Shown: positions 25,560 through 32,573 of the stretch, in pieces | How positions within the stretch are numbered: position 1 is the first letter of the stretch | Layout: the number at the start of each line of letters is the position of its first letter | DNA from: Bacteroidia bacterium | GTDB lineage: Bacteria; Bacteroidota; Bacteroidia; J057 | DNA length: 64,000 nucleotides | Reading direction: 5' to 3' | NCBI GenBank assembly: GCA_033391075.1 | Contig: JAWPMV010000002.1 | Span: 62,001 to 126,000, forward strand | The notes under the pieces: model-generated | Told to the model about the DNA's origin: nothing | What the model saw: the letters and a program-made list of their open reading frames with translations, nothing else | The model's database searches: none | Position numbers and translations under genes: made by a program

Positions 25560-28500
25560 GGGGAGAAAATGCCCACGAAAAATTCTATAACTTACTGATT
25601 TTCAGTAGCTAGAGGCATGTTTCATCTTCCCAAAATCAGGCAAAACCCAGCTCGTAATTTTGGGAATGGATCAAATTGAATGAATCGGCAAGATTTTCAT
25701 TAGAAAAATCATAGGTACCATTGAAATAAAGATGCTTCCAAGCATTAGCAGTAGTCTCTTTAGCGGCCTCTATGAGATGCTCCGGATTGTGAGCCCGTTG
25801 AATTTTACGGGTCAGATACAAATAATTCCAGCAGATGATAGAGTTTTTGATTAGCCTTTTACAGGCTTCTGCAATTTGCTGTTCAGGTCTTGTTAAAAAG
25901 ATCATTTCTCCTCCGTTAGCAAAGAAAACAGCAGAAGAAAGGCGGTTACTCGATTCGATTGCATTTGCACTCTTCCTCCCCTCCTGTCTCATCTCTAGGT
26001 CATCAGTGAATCTGAGCACATGGAGGGTCTTAACCATTCTTCCGTATTCCTTGAGGGCAGCATAAAGGGGATGTTGTTTGGAATAAGAATTGAGTCGTTT
26101 GAATACCTGGGAAGCTGTACAGTATTTGAGTTTTAGCGATACTAGTACCCGTAATATTTCATTCCAGTTATCCCGAATAAGCTTTTCATTAATATAGGCC
26201 TTAGGTAAAAGAGGATACCCCTTTTGGGCGTATTGTGCTATTTTTTGCTCTTTGAAGGTATATAGGGTCTGGTCATATAGCTTGGCAATATTGGGAGAGA
26301 AGCCAAATCCTAATAGATCCATCACGCCAAAAAGTGCCTCTGTAAAGCCATGGGTATCTGTAACATGAATTGTTGACTTGATGGCATCATTATGCAGCAA
26401 ACCGTCCAGTACATAGGTAGCTTCCCGAATAGTGGCATCGATAATAACAGAATAAAAAGGGATATAGCGCTCATCTACAAAGGAATAAGCAGAGACTCCT
26501 TTTCCTTTATTAAAATACTTGGTGGAATAGGTGGCATAAATGGTGTCTTCGGAAATGACTTTAATTTTCTGTCCGTCAGAAGAGGTTCTCAGTTTCCCCT
26601 TTTCTTTTACATGCAGATTGGCCAGAGGAAGCTTTGCGGTGAAGTTGCTAATGGCTGTATTAGCCTGATTGAGGTTTTTGAGATTGAAGTACCAATTAGC
26701 GGTATTTTCTAATTGAGCGGCTGAAAGAGGTAAGGCTGCTTTTGCCATGGCTTGTATACCCAGGTTACATCCAAAGGCAGTAATACCCGCAAAGAACACA
26801 CTTTTATCAGGTCTTTGCTTTCGATACATAGGCTGGAGGTGTCTGAATTTACTGAGGAAGTTTGTGAGCTGATCAACCGTGGCCAAGACTTCACTCAGGG
26901 GGACAAAAGCTTGTGAGGGGAATAGAGATGTATCGCTAGTTTCCTCCTTTTCAGATTTGGGTGTTCTAATATGGTAATTTCCTCGTTTGCTCTTTCGAAA
27001 ATGACTATTTCCCCCCTTTAGAATGCGCGTATTGGTGCGGGTAAAATGATGAGCAATCATTTTCTTATAGTCGTTAAATCTGTTTTCAACATCCTTTAAA
27101 TGGGATAAATTGGCCTTTTCTAGCAGTTTATCTTCATCCTTATCCCATATATCTTGAGGGATTAGATAATCATCAACTGCTTTGTATTTGTAGGAATACT
27201 TTAGATTAAGGCTTCCTCGATTGATAGCCTCAATCGTTTCCTGGAAGAGTAGCATTTTGTAGAGGGATACCTTAAACCTGCCCTCTTTATTCAAAAGAGC
27301 CTTTTTATCTTCAGAGCTTAAAAACTCCGTAGGAGCTGATTTACTTATCACCCCATCTTTATCCCTGAAATATTTGATAGCTGCGAGTAGATCCTTATCA
27401 GAATTCTTATCATTAAAACTCAGATTTTTGATAATGGGTGAGGCTCGTTGTTGCAAAGCCTGGGACTGCTCTGCCAAATATTCATAATAGGGATCATCAT
27501 AACCCCGAGTTTGGTTTTGAGTAATCTGCTCGAGCTCATCGTGATCCTCCATTTGGTCTTGAGGTAATAAGGCTTGTAAACGTTTTTCCTTTTCTTTGGG
27601 AGATATCTCCAACCACGCTAAATCTCTTATCTGAATCAGCAGATTAGACTTACTATGAGCAATTGTGGCGAGTTTCACAAAAGCCTTTCGCTGCTGTTTT
27701 CTTTCTTGAAAGAGCCGGTCTTTTTCTTTTCTGGAGGCTTTGTTAAGGGCCGATTTGCAAACCATTAAGAGGGTTCTTCCCATCCAATCCTCAAAAATGC
27801 TTCTTTGATACATGCAAAAAGCTGCTAGATATAGATACCTCTCTATAGGGTCTCGCCGATTAATGTTTGAGGATTTGGAACAGGAAACAAACTCACCTAA
27901 ATAACGAATGGCATTGTCTGTAAAACTCATCGCTTCCATCAGGGGCTTAATCGAATCGAAAACGGTTTGTATAATTTGTAGTTTCTCAAGGTTTTTCTTG
28001 ATTTGCTTTGGAGTATCTGAGGGACTGAGGCTATGAAGAGATGTAAGCAAATACACCTCCTTTCCTTCTTCTCCCTGTTTTTTAAGTAGCTTATCGAGCT
28101 GCTCTTTGTGCTTGGGCTGGAGGAGTTTGTCAAATTTCTCTCTGGTCTTCTTATTGCGATCTCTGATGGCACGAGTGAGAATAGTTTGAAAGCTGTGGTA
28201 ACTGGGACGTTCTATCCGTCTGAATTCCAACCATTCTAGCATGAACTCAAAAATAAGAGCATGATCTTCCCAGGAATAAATCTGAGCTTCAACGGCTTGG
28301 GATAATAGCTTGCCATGGGTAGAGGTCTCAAAAGGCTTGAAAGCAAAGTATTCCAGAATCATGGCCTTATGACGAGTATAGGTACTCTTTCGATAACTCT
28401 TTGCATCAAAGCCAAAGGACATCAGCCCCAAACGTTTGCAAAGAAAGCTTATATCTTTTTCCCGGAACTGATCTGGAGAATAGAACCGTTTTTGAGCTAG

Positions 28501-28769
28501 AAAATACCCAAACATCAGTTGGAAGCCCCCTTGGTTGCTAGATGAAGGGAAAGAATTGACTTTTGCTCCAATAGAAGCAGGCATAGTCAGAAAATACTTA
28601 CGCTGTTGGGCAGAGAAAACAGGAGGCTCTTCATAGTCTTTGATCTTCTTTTTAGGAAGAATATTGATTAGCGGCATAAGGAGGCAGATTGTATGGATTG
28701 AACAAGAGGAGAAAGGGTTAGAAGTGTATCAAAAAAAGTCCTCCCAATTTTATGGGCATTTCACCTTGG
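25560..28769 (-). mobile_element. Transposase-only Tn3-type element with degenerate right end
   Basis: The left boundary GGGGAGAAAATGCCCACGAA at 25560 starts with GGGG as Tn3 ends do. On the right, the complement of 28745-28769 shares AAATGCCCA and AAAATT at nearly the same offsets but lacks the terminal Gs. TCAAA flanks both sides (25555-25559 and 28770-28774), consistent with the 5-bp duplication of Tn3 elements. Only the transposase lies inside, with 76 and 92 bp to the ends and no resolvase. The transposase is certain; the exact ends are moderately supported. Confidence 0.5.
25636..28677 (-). CDS. tnpA: Tn3-family transposase (second, divergent)
   Basis: This 1013-residue Tn3-family DDE transposase is intact in frame. 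The catalytic contexts are LSEVLATVDQLTNFLSKF (first Asp), IHVTDTHGFTEALFGVMD (second Asp) and QQIAEACKRLIKNSIICWN (Glu). The N-terminus (FSAQQRKYFLTMP) matches the DUF4158-type start of the family. It is clearly a different lineage from the 970-residue transposase at 3085-5997. No resolvase gene accompanies it, so cointegrate resolution would rely on another enzyme or on homologous recombination. Confidence 0.93.
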   Translation of the reverse strand: MPLINILPKKKIKDYEEPPVFSAQQRKYFLTMPASIGAKVNSFPSSSNQGGFQLMFGYFLAQKRFYSPDQFREKDISFLCKRLGLMSFGFDAKSYRKSTYTRHKAMILEYFAFKPFETSTHGKLLSQAVEAQIYSWEDHALIFEFMLEWLEFRRIERPSYHSFQTILTRAIRDRNKKTREKFDKLLQPKHKEQLDKLLKKQGEEGKEVYLLTSLHSLSPSDTPKQIKKNLEKLQIIQTVFDSIKPLMEAMSFTDNAIRYLGEFVSCSKSSNINRRDPIERYLYLAAFCMYQRSIFEDWMGRTLLMVCKSALNKASRKEKDRLFQERKQQRKAFVKLATIAHSKSNLLIQIRDLAWLEISPKEKEKRLQALLPQDQMEDHDELEQITQNQTRGYDDPYYEYLAEQSQALQQRASPIIKNLSFNDKNSDKDLLAAIKYFRDKDGVISKSAPTEFLSSEDKKALLNKEGRFKVSLYKMLLFQETIEAINRGSLNLKYSYKYKAVDDYLIPQDIWDKDEDKLLEKANLSHLKDVENRFNDYKKMIAHHFTRTNTRILKGGNSHFRKSKRGNYHIRTPKSEKEETSDTSLFPSQAFVPLSEVLATVDQLTNFLSKFRHLQPMYRKQRPDKSVFFAGITAFGCNLGIQAMAKAALPLSAAQLENTANWYFNLKNLNQANTAISNFTAKLPLANLHVKEKGKLRTSSDGQKIKVISEDTIYATYSTKYFNKGKGVSAYSFVDERYIPFYSVIIDATIREATYVLDGLLHNDAIKSTIHVTDTHGFTEALFGVMDLLGFGFSPNIAKLYDQTLYTFKEQKIAQYAQKGYPLLPKAYINEKLIRDNWNEILRVLVSLKLKYCTASQVFKRLNSYSKQHPLYAALKEYGRMVKTLHVLRFTDDLEMRQEGRKSANAIESSNRLSSAVFFANGGEMIFLTRPEQQIAEACKRLIKNSIICWNYLYLTRKIQRAHNPEHLIEAAKETTANAWKHLYFNGTYDFSNENLADSFNLIHSQNYELGFA

Positions 28770-28911
28770 TCAAATCCCAGAAGAAGAGCGATTAGCAAGA
28801 TTGAGACTTGTATCAAAGTATATGATCATTTATTTAGATACTTAGTTCTCGGCTTTCAGATGCATGGCTACACCTTAAGATAAAAGGCTAGGGAACCTAT
28901 AAAATGCCTAA

Positions 28912-28943
28912 ATTTACAACTGGTTATCCGCTACTTTGTAGCG
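28912..28943. repeat. attC-like motif upstream of the propeller gene
   Basis: The sequence ATTTACAACTGGTTATCCG is followed by a perfect hairpin CGCTAC-TTT-GTAGCG at 28929-28943. A closely similar string (ATTTACAACTGACATCCGG, then CTAC) occurs at 30258-30280, just past the propeller gene. Paired imperfect-palindrome sites in direct orientation on either side of one gene recall integron cassettes. This is a resemblance only, as the canonical attC core triplets are not clear. Confidence 0.4.
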
Positions 28944-29026
28944 TGTCCATAGATGTTTAATTGCAAGATTCGTTTGCGCTCAACCTGCCCTTACTAACTA
29001 AACGTTCTTAATAATAAGAAGAAAAG

Positions 29027-30028
29027 ATGATGAAATACGCACAGACTTACACGCTGTTCTTAATGTTTGTTTCTCACACTTTGTGTCAAGGTCAAAATCC
29101 AACAGATCTACTCAAGGATACTATCCATTCCATACCTACAGAGATCATCACCTCCCATGGGCCAAGCACAATGGTTCGTAACATCACTCAAGATAGAAAA
29201 GGTAACATTTGGCTTGCATCAAACGAAGGTATTATTCGGTACGATGGAAAGTCGTTTACCAATATCACAAGTAAACTTAGTTCAGACCGCTTCTTTTCTG
29301 TTTTAGAAGATAGAAAAGGAAATTTTTGGTTCGGTACTCGTGGCTCAGGTGTTTATTATTACGATGGGAAATCCTTTCAACATTTTACAACAGAAGAGGG
29401 TCTTGTCAGTGATCTGATTTTTACTAGTTATGAAGATAAAGCTGGCAATATTTGGTTCGGTGCTGATGGAGGAGTAAGCCGATACGATGGAAAATCTTTT
29501 CGAAATTTTACAACTAAAGAGGGACTTCCGCATAATGGTGTTAATGCTATTATTGAAGACAACACAGGAAAATTTTGGTTTGGCACAAGGGGCAATGCCT
29601 TCATTTATGACGGGAAAACCTTTACCGTTTTCAGAGATAAAGATGGTAAAGCCTTTAACAACGTATGGTCGATAATTGAAGATAAAAAAGGCAATATTTG
29701 GCTTGGTGCAGTTGGTGGCCTTTGGCGCTATGATGGTAATTCATTTACCAAGTTCACCGAGAATACTGTTCTTTATGTCTCCGAAGATAAAAAAGGCAAC
29801 ATTTGGACTAGTAGTCTTAATGACAGGAGAATATTTGTATTATCCTGTTATGATGAAAAGTCATTATCTAATAAAAAACCAACTGTAACTGAAATAACAC
29901 AATCAGTACATCTTTGGGCGATTTTTGAAGCTAATGATGGAAGTATTTGGTTTGGCGCATTTGATGGAGTGTATCGTTATGATGGAAATACCATTACCGA
30001 TTTTAAAAATAAAGAGGCTCAGGAATGA
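29027..30028 (+). CDS. Stand-alone ligand-binding beta-propeller (two-component regulator propeller) protein
   Basis: The protein is 333 residues. After a signal peptide (MMKYAQTYTLFLMFVSHTLC), six to seven repeats of about 40 residues follow, each with a DxKGNIWxG core and a YDGKSFxxFT tail. These are the Reg_prop repeats that normally form the periplasmic sensor of hybrid kinases. Here no kinase, receiver or DNA-binding domain follows, and the protein ends after the repeats. It is flanked by two similar attC-like motifs and sits between mobile elements. It may be a mobile cassette gene or a sensor domain cut loose from its kinase. The fold assignment is confident, the role unknown. Confidence 0.82.
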   Translation: MMKYAQTYTLFLMFVSHTLCQGQNPTDLLKDTIHSIPTEIITSHGPSTMVRNITQDRKGNIWLASNEGIIRYDGKSFTNITSKLSSDRFFSVLEDRKGNFWFGTRGSGVYYYDGKSFQHFTTEEGLVSDLIFTSYEDKAGNIWFGADGGVSRYDGKSFRNFTTKEGLPHNGVNAIIEDNTGKFWFGTRGNAFIYDGKTFTVFRDKDGKAFNNVWSIIEDKKGNIWLGAVGGLWRYDGNSFTKFTENTVLYVSEDKKGNIWTSSLNDRRIFVLSCYDEKSLSNKKPTVTEITQSVHLWAIFEANDGSIWFGAFDGVYRYDGNTITDFKNKEAQE

Positions 30029-30399
30029 TGGGTATGCGGGGACGTTATCTTAGAAACTTGTTGAATTCGTGCAAGCCATACAGCAACTATCTAGGCTAAA
30101 TTTAGGTGATTTGAAGGTCTAACTCAAAGCATTCGAGAAAATCGGCAAGAAGGGGCTTATTCAATTCAAGAAATTTCGTGGGCAATATCATCCGTTTGAG
30201 CAGGTAAGACCATTAAATCCCCATAGACTAACGCCATAGGCCACTTTGTTCAACTTGATTTACAACTGACATCCGGCTACACCATACGACTGTTGTAAAT
30301 CATAATCTTGTAGCCAAAGCCAATTAGAAAAAACACAGGCTAAAATGTTTTTTACCAAATGACAAATCCTAAAAAGACAATTTGAATTACATTGGACGA
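30029..30399. other. Intergenic stretch with decayed coding-like sequence and an inverted repeat
   Basis: No intact gene is present. On the plus strand, 30061-30180 translates into a protein-like string broken by one stop (QAIQQLSRLNLGDLKV, stop, LKAFEKIGKKGLIQFKKF), which suggests a gene remnant of unknown family. The attC-like motif and inverted repeat at 30257-30301 follow. The final 95 bases lead into the Crp/Fnr fragment. Confidence 0.4.
30257..30301. repeat. attC-like inverted repeat downstream of the propeller gene
   Basis: Ten-base arms GATTTACAAC and GTTGTAAATC pair across 25 bases. GGCTAC (30275) and GTAGCC (30310) form a second, overlapping pair. The left half matches the motif at 28912. 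The imperfect nested pairing resembles the structure of integron recombination sites. Confidence 0.42.
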
Positions 30400-30562
30400 A
30401 TGGAACAATTGATAGAATACATTTTGCAGTTTGGTGATATAAACCAACAACAAATAAATTTAATCTCAAAAAAAGCAACCGAATTACAACTTCAGAAGGG
30501 TGATTACTTTTCAGAAGCAGGAAAAATTCCAAAACGAGTTGGTTTCATTTTGGAAGGTGTAC
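30400..30562 (+). pseudogene. Crp/Fnr-family regulator, 5' fragment cut by IS6 copy 3
   Basis: The first 54 codons (MEQLIEYILQFGDINQQQIN, then LQLQKGDYFSEAGKIPKRVG) match the N-terminal cyclic-nucleotide-binding-like domain of Bacteroidota Crp/Fnr regulators. The frame is cut at 30563 by the IS end, and the remaining apparent codons belong to the IS. The effector domain is incomplete and the helix-turn-helix is missing. The 3' part is not on the other side of the IS, so a deletion occurred. The start at ATG 30400 fits the family. Confidence 0.75.
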
Positions 30563-31395
30563 GGCTCTGTTGCAAAGTTGAGGTTTTGTATATTTAGTGT
30601 TAGATCACTTATAACAATCCAGACTCATGAACGCCTTCAAATACCGTCATTTCCAAAGAGAAATCATTTTACAATGTGTTCGCTGGTATTGTAAGTACGG
30701 AATCAGCTATCGAGACCTGGAGGAAATGATGGAAGAGCGCGGGGTTAAAGTCGATCACACCACCATTTATAGATGGGTTCAGCGATATGCACCTGAATTA
30801 GAAAAGCAAATGCGTTGGTATAAGAAATTTTCTCAAGGAGCCTCGTGGAGAGTAGATGAGACCTATATAAAAGTAAAAGGAATATGGAAATATCTGTACA
30901 GAGCGGTTGACAAACGGGGAAGAACCATCGACTTTTATCTTTCTCACACTCGGAATACAAAAGCTGCAAAACGCTTTCTACAGAAAGCAATCAAGGGTTT
31001 AAAGGACTGGCAACAACCTTATGTGATTAATACGGATCAAAATCCTAGCTATGGAGCAGCCATAAAAATGTTGAAAGAAGAAAACCGCCTGGCAGAATTT
31101 AGTGAGCAACGAAAAGTCAAATATTTAAACAATATTATTGAGGCCGACCATGGGAAACTCAAGCGCCTGATTAAACCAACGTTAGGATTCAAATCCATGA
31201 AAACAGCCTATGCTACAATCAAGGGATTTGAGACCATGCGTATGTTCAAAAAGGGTCAGTTTGATCTGTTTATGTATGGAGCGAAAAGCAAGCTCATGGG
31301 GGAAATCCGCCTAGTCGACAGGCAGTTCGATTACTTCTAAAAAATGACCACGGGATAACAATCCTTTGATTAATCTTGGTATTTGCAACAGAGCC
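30563..31395 (+). mobile_element. IS6-family insertion sequence, copy 3 (complete)
   Basis: This 833-bp element is bounded by GGCTCTGTTGCAAA at 30563 and its exact complement ending at 31395. It is opposite in orientation to copies 1 and 2 and somewhat diverged from them. The flanking octamers (AGGTGTAC and CCCTTGAC) differ, so there is no target duplication. On the left it cuts a Crp/Fnr gene on the plus strand; on the right it cuts a different gene on the minus strand. Confidence 0.9.
30627..31340 (+). CDS. IS6-family transposase (copy 3)
   Basis: This intact 237-residue IS6/IS26-type DDE transposase has the WRVDETYIKV, VINTDQNPSYGAA and NNIIEADHGKLKR catalytic contexts. It is about 90 percent identical to copies 1 and 2, with clustered changes around residues 70-75 and 155-160, so it represents an older or separately acquired lineage. 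Both terminal repeats are present, so the element may be active. Confidence 0.93.
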   Translation: MNAFKYRHFQREIILQCVRWYCKYGISYRDLEEMMEERGVKVDHTTIYRWVQRYAPELEKQMRWYKKFSQGASWRVDETYIKVKGIWKYLYRAVDKRGRTIDFYLSHTRNTKAAKRFLQKAIKGLKDWQQPYVINTDQNPSYGAAIKMLKEENRLAEFSEQRKVKYLNNIIEADHGKLKRLIKPTLGFKSMKTAYATIKGFETMRMFKKGQFDLFMYGAKSKLMGEIRLVDRQFDYF

Positions 31396-31580
31396 CCCTT
31401 GACATAAGCAGCGTATTTAAACTTTCCGTGATGGTAGAGTTTCTCCGCCAGGTGGTTGGCCACATCCCAGGGCAGTTTTTTAGCTACTTCTTTACCAGTT
31501 CCGGATTTTTGGGTTTTTGCCAAGGTCGATGATGTTTTTGAAACTTTTGTATAAGTTATTGAACCTTTTTGATTTAGCCA
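31396..31580 (-). pseudogene. Possible tyrosine recombinase, N-terminal fragment cut by IS6 copy 3
   Basis: On the minus strand an open stretch ends at the IS boundary with AKKLPWDVANHLAEKLYHHG and KFKYAAYVKG. This resembles the segment just before the catalytic domain of Bacteroidota site-specific integrases, where GLR(L/I)SDLL would come next. The catalytic Arg-His-Tyr residues would lie in the lost part. No convincing start codon is visible. A 24-bp palindrome at 31611-31634 lies just upstream. The family call is tentative. Confidence 0.35.
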
Positions 31581-31610
31581 AAGAAAAAGGTTATTTCTGG
31601 CCAAAAAAAG

Positions 31611-31634
31611 GTTCACAAAGTGTACTTTGTGAAC
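31611..31634. repeat. 24-bp near-perfect palindrome
   Basis: Eleven-base arms GTTCACAAAGT and ACTTTGTGAAC flank a GT spacer. A second inverted repeat (ATTTGCGCA at 31650 and TGCGCAAAT at 31687) lies just to the right. Such a site could be an operator or a recombinase core site for the adjacent integrase-like remnant. Confidence 0.6.
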
Positions 31635-31910
31635 TTTAAACGATCGGAGATTTGCGCAGAACAACTTCTTGGTATAGCTCTTCTTATGCGCAAATGTCAG
31701 CGCCTTCCAAAGAAGGAAGTTTCCCATCCCTGCATGCTGTGCGCCAAGTGGCAACCACTCCAGAGACAGAAAAAGCTGGCGGCCTACAAGTAAGTCTATT
31801 TCAGTTCTTTACGAACTGGCTTGGGGATTCGTTTTTGAAATGACAAAATTTAGTTGGTGCGGTAAATTACGTCCGTTTATTGAGGAAACACCTAATACCC
31901 CATTCGTAAA

Positions 31911-32573
31911 TGGCTGATCATAATACCGCTTACCCGTTGCCTGTTATAAGGCATTCCCTAAGGCCCCAAAAACAGGTGGAAATGAAGGATCACCTAAACC
32001 TGTTGGATCAATTTCGTTCTACACGAAGTGAACTTCAATTTTCTTTGGAGCCTCTCCCATACGAATCATGCGATATTGATGAAAGTTATTTTTCCCGGCA
32101 CCCCTTCATTAAAGGTCAATTCACCAAAAAGGGCATTGCCAATCCCATCTACAATGGCTCCTCCTGACAAATTCGACGCAGCATCGGGATTTACAACTAT
32201 GCCAAAATCAACCGCACAGCAGACGTTTTGTATCACAGGTTTACCCTCTTTAATAACCAAATCAACCACTTGCGCTGCATAGGAATTATGACAGAAGTAA
32301 GCAGAAACACCCCGATGAACACCGGACGCCTGATTATTCCCCCATCCTGATTTTTCTTTCAGCAATTTGAGAACACCCGTATAGCGCGTAGCTTCATAAG
32401 CATTCCTTTCTCCAACAGGGTTTTTGCCAGCACGTTCAAGGAATTCCAGTCGAAATTCGATGGGGTCTTGTCTTTACCCGCCATTTCTGGAACTTCATCC
32501 CCAAAAGACTATTCGGCTGCTGCGCTAAAGTTAGACTTGGGCACCTGAAAGGAGCCAATGTATTTTTCATCTA
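31911..32573 (-). pseudogene. Decayed second copy of the molybdenum hydroxylase large subunit
   Basis: This region matches the C-terminal third of the intact gene immediately to its right, at roughly 70 percent identity where legible (HRGVSAYFCHNSYAA, VVNPDAASNLSGG). It carries at least two frameshifts and several in-frame stops, including one replacing Gln in FVQNEIDPTG, and lacks about 480 N-terminal residues. The catalytic-site motif GLGEPPFPP is changed to GLGDPSFPP, so the essential Glu is also lost. It begins directly after the stop of the intact gene, as in a tandem pair. Confidence 0.82.

Noticed and set aside
25397-28769. Repeat at 25397-25437 as the left end of the second Tn3-type element
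   Set aside because: Its GGGG terminus faces right, toward the transposase, so the interior would be on the wrong side. The GGGG at 25560 fits better.
30563-31580. A classic integron with integrase driving the cassette at 29027
   Set aside because: The integrase-like fragment reads toward the cassette side rather than away from it, its identity is uncertain, and an IS separates the two.
31652-31843. Plus-strand 63-codon open frame near the palindrome
   Set aside because: Composition is not protein-like and it overlaps inverted-repeat sequence.
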